Positions 36,101 through 51,100 of a stretch of 64,000 nucleotides of DNA are shown piece by piece. Each line of letters begins with the position of its first letter. Within the stretch, counting starts at the first letter, position 1. Made by a program: the position numbers and the translations under genes. The notes below the pieces were generated by a model, which saw nothing but the letters and a program-made list of their open reading frames with translations, was not told the origin of the DNA and ran no database searches. Source of the DNA: Ancylostoma caninum (taxonomy: Eukaryota; Nematoda; Chromadorea; Rhabditida; Ancylostomatidae). The stretch spans positions 558,001 to 622,000 of the forward strand of contig JBAJFG010000054.1 of the NCBI GenBank assembly GCA_037903475.1, given 5' to 3'.

Positions 36101-39100
36101 TGCCAGAATGCAGAATTTTGTTGATGACCCTTATGGGAGACACCACAGAATAATTGAAGTAAGCCCATAAAGTTAATTTTGGCCATCTGTATAGACTTTA
36201 TCCATCCCTAAGGAACTTAATCTAGGGCCTGTATGCATTAGTATTACCCAGGGCAAAAAGTTGAGGCACGTATTAACAATGGGTAGGTTTGTGGGACGTC
36301 AACACGTTAACCCTGAGTAATTTCAATGATACATGCGGCCTTTTTTAACAATAGCAACATTAGGTCAAATTCATTGAAAAATTTGCTTTGAACTACTTTT
36401 GCGGGCGGAGTGAATCTTGGAAGCCAATTTTGGCCAAGCTGAGAAAGCCAAAACTTAGCCATCCAACTTGGATGAGAACTGAGAATGATATCGCAAAAAA
36501 ATATTCTCGAAAAACCCAACGACAATCTCCCTGTCATTCCCTATTGGCCACGGTCAATCGATCCCCTCTCTCATGCAGCAGTATTATACCAAAGAGCCAA
36601 TGATTATTCACCGCAGCGGCGTCATCACGTACGCAAACCATTGGTACTAACTATTCAAATAATCAGACCATTTCATGCGGCAAGGACAAACAATGATTGG
36701 CGCTTAGAGGACAACATCCAGCCTTACACTGCTGAGAGTGATGGGCAACTAGTCCCACACAGTTGTCACCGAGTCCACGAAAAACACTTCGAGCAATCAA
36801 CACTATCAGGATTTCTGCAGAGAAAAAAAGTAATAGCCTGCAAGTCGCACATCATATCACGCTGAGATGACAGCTGAAATAAAAACGATGCATCTGAGAA
36901 AAAAACCAACGGTTCTATGGTTCAAGACTAAAAGTGGCGTGGAAGTGCTTATCGCAAAGATAATATTTTATACCAACGTTTTCAGATGAAGCAACATTAG
37001 AACCATATCGAAATTCCAATCCCTTTCTTCTATTTTTCTCCTCCTATTGATAGATCACCTATTTTTTCTCAAATCTCGGAAAAGATGGCAATCTTCCCTG
37101 TTTCCGAGAACGAATGAGTAACGATAACGGCAGCGGCCTACCTCTGACAAGAATTCCCTAGGAAACTCGCATGGAACCCCAATCATGAATTCCAAGACTG
37201 GATCCCACATTTCCTCTCATAGGAGACACATCGATCAATGAATTTGCGACCCTTCACGTCTTCTTAGTCTCGACAGAACCTGCCCATCGGCTAATTTGTT
37301 TGAACTTGGATCATTTCAACAAGTTACTCGTTCAGACAATTAGATACATTCCTGGCCAAGAGACTCACAAAAATGAGACGGGAAGAAAAGAAAACATTCT
37401 TAGCAAGGCTGGATCCCAAATAAGGCAGCTAGTTCATTAGACGAAAAACCCTCAGAAATTGCCGTCACCAAGTCGAAAAGCACCGAATTGGGTAGAAAGT
37501 GCAAGAAAAATGCTAGAGAAAGCAAAAAAGAAACCTCTAAACTAGCGCGACTCTAGTAGGCTATTTAGGAGTGAAAACTGGGAACAGGTAAGCAGATGGC
37601 AAAGTGTAGAGTGCGTAATTACGAGAGGTGAAGAAAAATGAAGATGGAAAATTGACACTTTCCGCAGCGAAAGAAAAGGTTTTTCACCACTTCTCAATTG
37701 AAGACCCTGGCTCTATAAAATTCACTTTCGTTTGTTCTGCATGAAAACAGGAAAAAATCGAAACTCATAAAGCAGTGTTGCCTGCAAGAAGACCTATACT
37801 TTCACTCTACAGATTCAACTCAGAAAGAGAAGATGTTCTCTACGGCTGAGCCAACTCACTGCCAAAACTTCAATGGGGCCGCTCTCTTAACACACAGAGA
37901 TCCTACAACGAATATCAGCTGCCGGCGGATAGAAGACGACTATGAAATGCGTATTCTCGAAGAAAACCACAAAAAGCATCCGAAAAATAGGAATTCTTGA
38001 CCTGAACGGCAGTGAATGACGGAGTATAATGGCGATACCGTGGCCTAGTAAAGATCTCGCACAAAAAGCCCATAGCATTGCCGGCGCTTTGCGAGATTAT
38101 ATAGCATTGATGTCCCTGACCAAGATTTTTTCCTCATTAAGTGCATCGATATTCAGCCTGAGAGATGGCCGTAGAACTTCCACACGCTTATATCATCATC
38201 ATATCCACATGCCATGTTACAGCGGAAAGAATCTTGTTTCGAAGACAGCACAGGTATAAGGTGATTCATCGCGGCAGCGCATCAAATCGCGGCAATTTAT
38301 GGGTAGCAGGATACCCCGTAAACAAGCAGTATGACAAAAAAAACTTAAGTACCGTCAACTTCAGAAAAACTACTCGCACACGGAGCTTTAGGGTAAGCCT
38401 GATTGATTCTTGGAATTCTTGACATCCGTCCATAACCTTTGCCTGCGTAGTCGTCCGCTATCTCCAGCTAAATCCCGCTGGAATGTTGGTCATGATAGGC
38501 CCGCTACAGACAACGATAGGGATGCAGGGTAAGCGTTGCGGTAATCGGACAAGTCCATCCTGAAGGACTATACGTACTAATATGTCTTTTATCCGTGGAT
38601 GTTCCTGCGCAAGGTAGAGACAGCGTCATACCAAACCTTCACGAGAAAGAAACGATTTGTTTTACCTTCGACAACGCCACTTTTTGAACACTTGAGAGGA
38701 AAGTTTATGTTCCGAAAGAGGAAGGTAAAGTACAAGTAGACGATGGACTGGATATTGACCAAGCGAACGTAATGTTTGATGGAGGGACTCCGACAGAAAC
38801 TCGAATACTATGAAAACATGTAAAAGACAAAAAATGGAATGTGATAAATGAGACGTGGGAGCCAATCTCATCTTTCATTTGAATGTCAATGTCTATGAAT
38901 GTAAAAATATATGGATGAGGGAATTTCCAGCGATTGTAAAAACCACGTGACTCCTCTGTGAAAACACGAAGAGGCGAAAAAACCTGTTGCATGTACGGAA
39001 CAGATACTGTTAAAATAACGAGCTTGTATTCGCAGAGCACATGTTCAAAAAATGCAAAAAATGCAACGACAACTTACGGGAGATGTCTGCTCAGGGCAAC

Positions 39101-42100
39101 CGCTTGAAAATTCAGTCGTCGATGACGCAAGATTCACTTTCTCGCGTCCACTTTTCCAGACGAACGTGTCAATGGATTGGACGCTGCTATTGCGGGACGA
39201 TGAGGTAAATGAAGGCAACTGACAGAAGCAGTGGAAAACGACCATTCAGTCAACATGTCACATGCACACACACACCCAATGAGAGAGAGAGATGCTAGAC
39301 TTCGTCAACTCGTGCTCGCGACAAGTGTAGTCAGGTTGTTCATACAGCAACGATTAGTCATCAACAACACCAGCGTGTAATTCCAGTTTTAAGAGGGCAT
39401 TTCATCCCAAGACAGACGAGATCGTCGCCTTCAGAACGCGTGCATTTTCGTATTCGTACACACCTTGCGACCTCGGCACGGCGCAATTGGTTGGAACGGC
39501 ACAGGAAGAGCTCTCCGGCGACAGAAGACCGCCTCCGCAATGGCGTCAAGCAAAAAACACATTAATGCCAGCGTGTTCGGAAATGATTATATCGTGTCTG
39601 CAGCCAAGCATCGTTAGGGGGTGGCAAATTACAGCCAACTGTCACTGTCACTGATTCTTCTTTTCATTTCAGACTACAATGAGACTGGTAGTGAGGCGCT
39701 CAAAGCAGGACTGGACGGCTGAGATGACATCTACTGCACTTCGAAATACCATTAGAAGGAAAAACGCAAACTCGTCCAGCAACTCAAGCAATGGCAAGGC
39801 ATATCATCGCACGTCTACGGAAATCAAGACTAATTTCAACACCAGTTGCTATGACAAACAGCCTAGATAGCGTTGCATAAATCAAGTACCAAGCCCTCCA
39901 CAACGGTCCATAACAACGACAGGATTACGGAGATCTCCTGACCAGATCTAAGGTTATCGGCGACAGAATTACGGAAAAAGACCTCAACTTCCAGAAAAAT
40001 CTGAGAAACACTGCAAACATAAGCGAGAAGAACATCATTCCAATCCTTCGTGACAGCAACACACAGCTACAGAAGGAGTGCAGGTCTCGCACAATTGTCG
40101 TTTTCCGCATGGTTGGTAAGTCATTTTTTGAGAACAAGGACAGCGCCCGGTCAATAATGTACAGCGTAGAACTCGCTATAAAAACGGGACTCCATAGAAC
40201 GACGCAATTCCAGTAACCTCAAGAATCTACGCGGTATGGCTGCTACATGTCATGGAAGAGAATGGGTAGATTCTTGTTCAGAACTGGCTTGTATGGCAGT
40301 GTGAGGGGAGAGGAAGAATTGTGGAACGGCGAGCGTGTGCACAAAAACCAACAGCACGCAAACAGAACTCTCCCACATAAGCGTTGCCTAGCACTGTATT
40401 GCATGAAGCGATTCTTCGCAAACGTTTGGTAAACAGAAATAGGGATAAAGGTAAAAAATTTTGTTCAAATACACAGAACAAGGAATCGCAACAACTCAGC
40501 TTCTAAAGTCGTTAATGAAGTACATGCAAACTAACTAACCTATTAGTTTCATTTGCAAAGATTTGCATTCTAAAATTCTGGGAGGCATACACAAAATTTC
40601 CGGCGGAGGTGTATAGAGTGGTAACAAAGATCAATATTTTGTTACAAATTTCTGTATTCAATGTGCCAAAAATGATTCAAACTCGAACAAATTGGGAAGT
40701 CAAAAATGAATAAATTCGTCAAAAGTGAAAAAATTTCTTTTTGAAGCATATACAACCACCTTTAACAGCGTGCGAATAAAAACCCTTGGTAGCTATTAAC
40801 TCACAAAAGGTTTATAAATAGCATAGTAAAACGTATCAAATGAACTAGCATTGAAAATGAAAACTGATCAAAGATAAAACTGTAAAATTTGGCAATGCGT
40901 CAGCTGATTCTAGACGCGTACAAAAATATATGATAACATTATCAACCTTCTCATCGCCAAACATGGTGGGATTTTCCAATGAACTTTAATTTGAGTCAGA
41001 TCTGCGAAAAAGGTTTAGTCGAAATGAATAGTTGTCCTGCATCTCAAGAGTTGCATTTATTGCTGTTCAGGAAAAAATATTTTGACCTTTGTCTGACAGC
41101 ACAATCGCAGGAGGTGACAAAATAAAACAGGTTCATTCAACATAGCGAGCTTTTAAGCAATCTTTAATGGACTGGGGAAACGCTCTAATGAAGCCGTATC
41201 AGAATGGAACATATGCCGGCTAAGAATAAATCTGATAGGTAAGCAAGACATAGATGAGAAGCAGTGAGATAAGGCGTTCGCCAGTGCACCGTAAAGCCGA
41301 GCTTCGAAAAGTGCACATAGAGGCACAGCGCGATATGACGCAACGGTGAAGAATGAAGTACACACCAAACTAAATAGGGATTCTCCTCCTCACGGGGAGG
41401 AATCAATGCGGAGCGTAGTACGAAACAACCAGTTCTCGCGACGCTAACAGCACAACGCAACAACAATGCAAGAAACCTTGGACGAGCGTCAAAAATACAC
41501 CTGTGAAAACGGCATAATAGGCAAACTGCTCGCTCAGACGCGGTACGCAAGCACCGAGGGGATGATCCATACAGCGATAATCGCTTGCTCTACAGGGTTT
41601 GCCGCTGACTCACAATAGGAATGTTACAAGCAGCGCGAACGATCGCAGAAACGGATTAGTCACGACGATGGCACAGCGGAAAACCCACTGCTCGGTCGTG
41701 TTCTCGTTCTCAGCTGGGAAACAAACGCAGAATAAAGGAATTCTGGGATCTTCCAACTGTATGAACCACAATATCAGCTGTTCAATGATTGTTTGAACGC
41801 ACCCCTTTGTGGTGCTCTATAAACAGAAGAAAAAAAAGAGTTTCATTGCGTGTCAACTAAGGACAAAGCTTTTCGTAGCAAAAGAAGGAGCGATCGATGC
41901 TATGAAATGCAGAAGTCACATTTAGCAGCAAATGGACAAAATGTATTCGGTCGCCCATGAAATAAATAATGGGCAAAAAGAAACATCAGCAGAATTGCAG
42001 CGCACAGAAGAGTCGCTGACGCGAAAAATTAAAGGCAAGGGTCTCACTACAAAATTGTTTTCTAGATTTTTACACGACACAAGCCGCAGTGAGCTGCTGA

Positions 42101-45100
42101 TTACAATCGTACATATGAATATGAACCAGTCAAAAGCGCCAAAAAAAAAGTTTTCATTAGTTCACTAAGCGAGGGAGAAATTGGGCGTAGCCTGGGCCAA
42201 AGTGCTAGAGAGGAAAATTCAAACTCTAATCTTAAAGGCAGTGTGTCACCTTGTTTCGTGAGCTGAAAATACCAACAGACTCTATAGACCTCCTCGTCAC
42301 GCTAATTCCAAAGATGTTCGTCAAAGCTCATAAAAATGACGAAAACCCCGTTCTCGGAGGGTCCGAAAGTGCATTTTATGGACCACTTGGGCGGAGCGGT
42401 CCGTGAATGTGCTGGGTGCCCGCCACGTCTGCAGTGTTGGCCAACATGTCTAGATGTGTCCGATCGATGAGGTCAACGACTTCACTTGGCTCGACAAACT
42501 GTTACAAACCCCGTCCCGAAAAACGTTTAAAAATGGGGCTCAAAGACCTTTTTGTAACATTTTAGGTATACCGTTGGATTCAGCGTGTCGACGAGATTCA
42601 GAATCTGCTAAAAGCTCAGACACGAAAACGAGTTGACACACTGCCTTTAACTCCCTCTAATTGTTCCCCCAAGAGCGTGAGCTCAAAAACAGGCGCTTTC
42701 ACACTTCCACAAAAAGTGATGAATACCATTGTGACTAACGGTTTCTTGCGATTCCAGTCGTAAAAAATTCTCAGCAATTCTTCTGAGCTAGAAATGACTT
42801 TAAAGAATGGAACGCATTTAAGCAGCCATAGCTAGCGAGGTGACTCATGAGCAGTGCTGCTCTCGCAGACTTGAGTAATCTATTGGAGGTTACCCAAGTT
42901 TACCATTTTCGACTAATGGGTTCACTTTAGATGGGGAAATGATGAGGCATGCCGTTGTGGATAAAACAGGTACCACGGCGACAAAGAATTGGCTACGTTA
43001 TGTGAAATGGGACAGGTGGACTGTTCATCCCATGTTCACGTATCTAGCACTATTCCAAACGTTGTGACTCATCTCTGAAAACATGAATGCAGAGAATATA
43101 GCAACTACTATGAGTGAAATGCGACTTTCGAGAGTATTCCGACGCCAGAACCGGAACCTTCGCCCTGTGGACATCCGCCTGCACTGACCTTCGAAATGGC
43201 GTTGCGCTCGAGGGAGTGCGGATGAGTATAAATTAGTAACATGCAAATATGATAGAATATGACAAAAATGACATGATTTGAATACAGTAAGCCACATCTT
43301 TTTTGCAAACTCAATTCCTGAACAGAAGCATTTGTGCGTGCTTTTAGAACAATGTTATCGAAAAGGACTCAAAAATTATGGAGCTTATTTGAAGGAAGCA
43401 AGAGTTCTTGGAGGAATAACCATTGATTTCCAGATAAAGGGAGTGAAGTACGTGAGTGAAGGACGACTAAGTAGCTTTTGAAGTTTTTTAGTTGAGTTTA
43501 CGTGAGGAAAACTCTTCCGTGAGATAAAAGGCGGGTCTGGAAGTTTTTCAAGTCGTTGCTATTGCACAGGGAGCAAAGTCAGGGACATATTGCGAAATAA
43601 AACCAGGAACCATTCTCATTTACAAATCTCAATAATTTTTTAGGCATGTCGTTGAGAGTATCCTTACTTGGAAAAGGAGAATTACCTGTCTGCAGGGGAA
43701 ATTCGAAATAGAACTGACGGGAATATACGAGAACGGATATCAATTGAACAATGTCTACGGAACAGCAAACGAACAGCTCTACGAAGCCATCTGTTCGTCA
43801 CAAACATTCACACTCGTTAAATGACAGCCACTTTGGGAACGCAGTGGTTCCCACAGTGACTGTCAAATTATTAACAAAACAGTTCTCACACTGACTATAC
43901 AAGTACTTCAATAAGCAATCACAGTCTTATTATACACGAGTCAATTTCAAAAGGACTCTTCAAATAAGGGAATAATAAAAAGTAATCTAGTGTTTCCAAC
44001 CATTGGATGGTGAAAAATTCTGCAAAACTCAACACGAATTCTTTGTAAATGGATTTCTCCATTAAAACAACTCAGTGAATGCCATAAATACCATTACTGC
44101 GTGGTATCTTTGCCCAAGTACTACATCTTTTGCGCAGCTTCTCTATTCCTTCCTGCTAGACCGCAGGAGGCTGTGGATCGAAAAACTTTGACACCTCATT
44201 CTCGATTCTCGTCCTTGTTAATTGCTAAGCCTCATTTTCCACAGGTGGTTGCTTATGATAAGGAAAAGATGACAATCCGACGAGCCAGGTATGGCGAATA
44301 GGATAGGTGTGACAGAAATTCACAACCGAGATTCTGAGTCTTCTCACGACTTGCGTTTCCAAAGTGCGCGTGAACATTATCTTGCAAAAGATGAACGTTT
44401 GCTCGCTTCGAGCGTTCTTCACGGATGATACCTGCCCACTTCTAAAGTTGGGTAGCGCAGAGATTTCTCGTCATTGTGGTACCACTATTTAGGGACTCTT
44501 AGTAAAGTACTCCTTGTAGCTCCACCGACAACATAGAAAAGCCCTCTTTTCGGGCGAGTCTGCTTCTGACTGTTTTGGAAGTGATTCCAGACACGGAATC
44601 CACTGGCGCTACTGTGCGTTGCTCGCGTACAGGACCAAGCATTCACCCCCACTTACAATATCCTTAAGAAAGTGCTTCCCATGCGGACGAGGAGACAGCG
44701 ATTCCTCGGTGCTCACCCGGCATGAGTTATCAGATTCGCAAAACACAAGGGGTACTTATGTCCCGACAACTTTGCTAAAATGCTTGATGACAATCATATA
44801 GTCGCGCTAGAGTGTCTTCGCCAAGTTGCAGTTGTCGGCATCTCACGTCGCCTTCAGGTGGTCCCGCAAATCGTCGTCATTAACGGTCGACGTACTTCCA
44901 GACCACTTGTGACTTTAAAGCACCATTTCGTCAGACTCGAAGCCCTGGCACCATCGAGGGCCGTCGAATGGTGAATAATGGTCCCTTCAAACGCAGCACG
45001 TACACGGGCGTCGGCGCTTCTTACAGGATGTCCTCGCAGGAAACCTTAATAGACAAAGGAGCGAAGTGAGACTCGACTGGCCGGAGCCGTTATCACTCGG

Positions 45101-48100
45101 ATACTAAGTTTCCCTCGTATGCCCTTCACTTGAAAGCTTCGAGAACATACTATCTAATACCAACACAAGATCCCACGTGTCAAGCTGCTTTTGCGTTTAA
45201 GAAATGAAAATAAAAGTGTTGCAGAACTTTTTCACCAACCTAATAATAAACCTAGATAGGCAAAAACAACCAGAACTTAACCTTAGCTTAATAAGGAATA
45301 GCGATATGATCATAATAATCATACAAAGAAGTGAAAATTCGTGGACATGAGAAACAGGAAGTGAGACGATGGGAGAGCGCTTAGTCGCTGGGTTTTTTTT
45401 TATGTTGTGGTGAGTACGCTATCTCACAGCTTATCCGAGAGAGGATAACGAAAGATGGGAAATGGGCCTCAGCACCAAAAATACAGGAACGCTCTAGGAA
45501 ATTCAAGATATGAGGGGGGAAGCATAATAGGGACAACTAGTGTTTTTGAAGGTCATGTAACGATGTAGTGCATTCGAAAGTAGAGGCCATTACACTTCAC
45601 AAAAAAGTAATAGGTAGTTATATGAAACAGATCTGATCGTGTCCCATATCAATTAGAAGAATGGGAAAACTGTGCTGTTTTTCCCCATGAAAGAATAAGA
45701 ATTAGGTGGTTGTCGTTGATCAATCACTTCTGTTATTCCCAATGCATTAGATTTCAGAATCGCAAACGCTCTCTGAATATGTATACGTCCTATATGACGA
45801 CATGACGAGGTCACGCCACCTATACGTCAGTGCTTCATCCTCCCATACAAATCTCTCATTAGTTCACAGGATAGAAGGTTCAGTTGCCCTCATAGTGAGG
45901 GTTGAACTAGAGAGTTCAGCGGCAGCGGCGCCTCTTGCCACTGCGCAACGCGTCTACTTGACAGTGTAGTAGTAAAATAACGAGTAGTGAAGGCAGAGAA
46001 CAAGAAAACTCCATAAGTGCCAAGAAGAGAACTTCTAACAGCTAGTGTTGCCAAGTGAAGAACCCCTAGCACGAAAGTTAACAAGCATCTATGCATAGCA
46101 GAGCATATTCTTGAAGTAATTGAGGAAAGAGCAGTAGGACATCACCGCCTACGAACGCCAACCGCCGCGACAGGAACACAACGCTCGCCGGCGCCGGTGG
46201 TAACCATATTTGCATAAGTGGACCACGGAATAACAGTCCCTGACCTAACCACCTACTATAGCGAAGCCGTGTATACAATAAGACTAACAACTTACGTTCA
46301 ACCAAAAGGCAAAGAAAAATTTTGCTGGAAGCACTATCTAGTTCCTGCATAGAAGGAATGCAGCTGATAAGAGTTGTCATTGCTAATCTGATCACTTGAG
46401 ACGTTCATCTACCAACTGTAATTATTCTCTGAATGGTCATAAAAATGAAAAAAAGTGTCACATGGTACGCTGTATGGTGACTGTATAGGAAGGCTTGCTG
46501 AAACAACGTCACCTTCGTTTTTTTCTCTTTTTTGTCCTTTCCATGATGAATGGATGGAGGCAAGGCATACCAGGGTAACGTGAAGTTCCGACAAAACCAC
46601 AACAAACAAGCTGCACTTCACAATTCTCAAAAGAATTCTTGAAGACGAACGCACTTCCAAATCTTCGGCATGAATAAATGAAGTTACAAGAGTGCTCAAA
46701 GTTCTTTCCAATAGGCAAGGAGACAAAAGTTAAGAGCGAAAACTAGACAATGGGCTCTACGGTGAAGGCCAATCGTAATTGCTCTGCAGACAGAGGAGGT
46801 CTACGATGCAGCACTGATGCGGCGCGGCAGATCATCTGGGCGCCGTGAGTGTTCAGCTTTACCGATAGGGCTACTATTGTTCTGGTGACGGGTTTCCACA
46901 GATTTATCCATACTAAAATCTATAGTATAGCAACTTTACTGAACAAAATGATGGCAACTCCACCAGTGACGCTCGAGAATTACGGCAATCAGGTATTCGT
47001 CCGCACTGGACCTGTAGAGCGTAGCGGATTCTCCACCGTCTGCAGTGCAAGAACATTGCCCTCCGCAGTAATCTTTTTCGTGGAGATCGAATAATCGAAT
47101 AACACGGCCCTTCATGCATTCATGTCGTGTAGCTGACAGCATTGGTGGTCGGTTTATCATCATTACTTACTCTTACTATTATTTCCAAGTGAGCGCCTGT
47201 TTTTAACCACTTCGAAGGTATGTAGTAACTTTATTTTCAATATTCGAGCCGTCCGACCCCAGTGTCGCAGAAGTGGGACCGCATTCACCGTTGGTCAACG
47301 TCTCAAAAGCCTAGTTCTCCTCAAACTGGTATAACATTCGCGTTTCGATTGATTTGAAAATCAATCCATTGGACTGTTCTAGTTTCGAATCGACTCCGTT
47401 GAATCAGGCATCCAGCTAGCATTACGTCTACAAACATCCCTGCATACTACACACCTCGAAAAACCGTCAGTAAGTTCGAAAATAGTTAAAATTAATGATT
47501 CTATTACCGCCATAAATTAGTAATTGTTTTACCGCCATAAATATAAATTATAAAGAACATCTTCTCAAGATGCAAACTGCTAAAGAATCTGTGGCATGTT
47601 ACAAAAATATAGATGTTTGTGAGAGCTATTCGTTGCGGAGGAATCACTCATTGACAACTCTAATGTGTACCAAGCAAGGATGTTAGCGGAAAAAGGTGGA
47701 CAATCAATGATTTCCGACAGAATCAGCCCTCTTTGAGAAGTGGTGCAATTTTCCACGATGAATGCCAATTCTTTAAAGTAGACCCCGCCGAATACAAGGT
47801 GCAGACCAATTAAGCCGCCAAAAACGGAATAAAAAGAGCGTAGAAGCAGAAATTAACATAGAAGAAAAGGGAAAATTAACATAGAAGAAAGGGGAATCTT
47901 CCGAGGAATGATCCCTTGAACCGTGTGTACTGAAAAGAACTGATTAAAGTGACAGATTTACTTCGGAGTTTAGAAGAGCTATTCAATTTGTAGCCTCTAT
48001 CAGTTGCTTGAAACTGTGTACGTTCAATAGACATACCTCAGTAAAGTAATCAAGCAAGAACCTGTTAGATTTAGATGTCGAGTGAAAACACGATGTTAGA

Positions 48101-51100
48101 GCGGAGATGAAAACAACCTCATCTGTATCGAAAAACACCTTGAAGGGCAATGCAATTGAAGGGATCGTAAAAATATTTGCAATGCACTAAAATAGCCAAA
48201 GGACTGACAGCGAGGCGTCAGCGAGGAAAAACAAGAGGACCAAGTCCGTGGCGAGGTTGTCTCACTGAGTACACAAAAGAAAGTGCACACTATGCCAAGT
48301 AATGTTTTTCCTTCATCGATTCAACCGAGAACCCGAGAGGACAAGAGGAACGTAGGCAGAGATGTATGCATTTCATGAAACTAGTTTGAATAAATCGAAA
48401 AAACGAATGTGATTGCAAAGTTGGCATGCAAGCCCTGCTGAAAATCCATATCATGCATATCAAATTTCAAAACAGTTGAAATTGTAAACACCCACGGGTT
48501 TATCAGCCATTCAGCAATAGCGCAACTGTAGAAGTGGGGTAACAACTGATAGGGAAAGCATCGACTGTCATGGAGGAAGGAATGCACATAAGAACCAAGA
48601 AAATGGAGAACAGATAGAGACGAGGGGAAAGTTGTCCATGACATTTGCAAAGGTCATGTAAGTGGTTTCTGCGATAAAAAAGCAAACTCCTGGATGTTCG
48701 ATACAATGCACGTTCGAACATGCACTTATGTGGTTCACTGCAGTCAGGAATAAGAAGAAACTGCGTGCATAGCTGGGATTCACATTCGGGTATCTCGCCG
48801 ACGCACCTCCCTCCTCTGTATTTAGACAGATGCGAGACCCTTGCAAATACAAAAACTCGGCCATAGTTCTGATATGTACTGTATCAGAACTGGTTATACA
48901 TTCGCCAGAGAACGTGAAGATATAAGCAGATATGCATATGGAAAATCACACTCAAACGTCGAACATATTTTTTTATCTATCCGGAAAATATCTTAATTTT
49001 GTGGAGGTGTGCGCCACTCTAGACCGAAAGTAAATTGATTGATTTGATCAATAGCATATGAAATAACCAAAAATTATTGTTGCCCTCCCTGCTTTCCTTT
49101 GAGGCTGTGTATACTTAGCTTCGCGTTCTCTTCCGTTCAAATTTAGGACAACCAGAATATTCAACCTCGAATATAACGAAAAACGTTATTCATTCAAAGC
49201 ATCATGTGGATGTGTAGGTAATAGCCAAACATTTGAGTGAAGAATAGGCTAAAGCCTGTTTTCTTATATATGGTCTTCTTAGAAACAGCCAGCAATTTAC
49301 TCTAAACCGCAATAAACCAGATAAGAGGTATTTCAGCCTTCGCATGTTGTAGTAGTACTTCAGCAATTTTATCTTAACACCGCAGATAAAGTAAGAGACA
49401 AGCAAGTTTTTTTTTCAACAAAAGCCAAACAAAAGCAAAATGATACTAGCTTTTTTGGGAAGATGCGAACTTTGCTCAGCCTCTATGTTATATGTATGTT
49501 CTATGTTCAAACTACTTCGTTGAAGTAATTCTGTTCGATAGAAAAAAACTACACTTGCCCTTCCGATCTAACATTAATTTCGTCAATAATGACAAGAGAA
49601 GTAACTTCCTTCAAAAAATAGTGAAGATCTTTGATGCCAGTATGAATCAATTTCAAGAGATCGGCATCAACTACGAAAGTGTTCGTCATCCATCACCATT
49701 TGGCTCCTCTCCAACAAGGGTGAGCACATGAAATCCTGTTTCAAAAGTACAGAATGTAGAGCATACATTTAGGAAATGCAACGATATTTTTAAAATGGAC
49801 AACAAATGCTCTTGCTGGAATTGATGCTCTCTGAAACCCTCCCGTTTGCCTATTAGCCAGTAACTCCTCAAATCAAGGGAGCAGGGTGGAAGAAATTTTC
49901 GCGTCTCATGCTGCTTTTTTTTCGCGCAAGGCTATGACACGAATAAATGCGGTAGAAATCAATCATTCTGAAGTTTCTAGCGTGGAAAATGGTAACTCGA
50001 AACATGTGTGGACGTTTCAAAGTAATGATTAACAGAGGTCTTCTTCTCTCGAAGATATGTATAGTGTTTTCGATCTACGGTAGCGTGCATGCGCACCGCT
50101 CACCCTTCGTCCACATCCTTATGGATGTCTGCGTATCATAGCCATATCATAGCCAACCATCACCTCTAGCTATCAGTGACGTGTCTGGCCTGCTAGAGAT
50201 AATGATAGAAAAGGAGGGATTAGCGGTGCGGATGCACACCATCCCAGATCGAACAGATCATATTTGACTGTAACTTTGATAAGCAACGAAAGGAAATAAA
50301 GATTTAGTTACCATAATGATTTAATAAGCCGATGATAAGAAATGAGTGCAAAGGAATGATATTAGGGGAAATATGATAGAATCAGTAGCGAAAGAGAAAC
50401 GCTTCTAGGAAAACAAGAGAGGCTTTTTTTTGCTCCATGAGAATCGACACTACACACATCTTAAGTGATGCAAAATCTCACAACAGATCTAGACACAAAT
50501 CCAGTGATACGAAAAGATTCAACTCTTTCTGGAATATTTGTATTCTGTTCATGCATCAGTGATGCGTCATCGTCTACTAACTCGTAAAAAGCGTCGTGGT
50601 CAGTCAGGGTTTAAGCCAATTCCAAATAAAACAAAAATTCGCATCATAAACTTCCTGACACTCAAACGACTGAGAATCTTCTCTTCCTCCTCCTGCTCCT
50701 CCTCCAGAATCTCGTCCAGCTGCTGCACTTCCTCCAGCTTGGTGTGCTGGCGTTTCCTGACGTTGGCTAGCGCACAGTTGATGCGCTTTTTGCAATCTTC
50801 ATCAACAATCTTGCAAAGCGTTAGGAAGAACACTATGAGAGCAACAAGCTCTAGAAGCATTGTTGTAGCGACGACGAGGACGAGAACAGCGAAGGAATAC
50901 GAGCCAGCAATGGGACGTTATCGTGACCGAGCCCGAATAAAATATGACTGGCGATGACTAAACGTGACTGTTAATCCTGAGAAGGAAAACAGACTGAATA
51001 TAGCACTATTCACAGCACAAACTCACGATGTGGCTATATCTGTATTGTTTAGTCCTGCCTCCAGAATAGGTGCATTCGTTCTGATTTCCTTGTTTCTATT

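Noticed and set aside
36485..36865. 126-codon plus-strand frame in the nrfl-1 intron
   Set aside because: No recognisable domain, no convincing splice borders, non-ATG start; kept only as a note.
42889..42906. GGTTACCCAAGTTT resembling the nematode SL1 leader
   Set aside because: Internal bases of SL1 are missing and no Sm site or donor follows; not an SL RNA gene.
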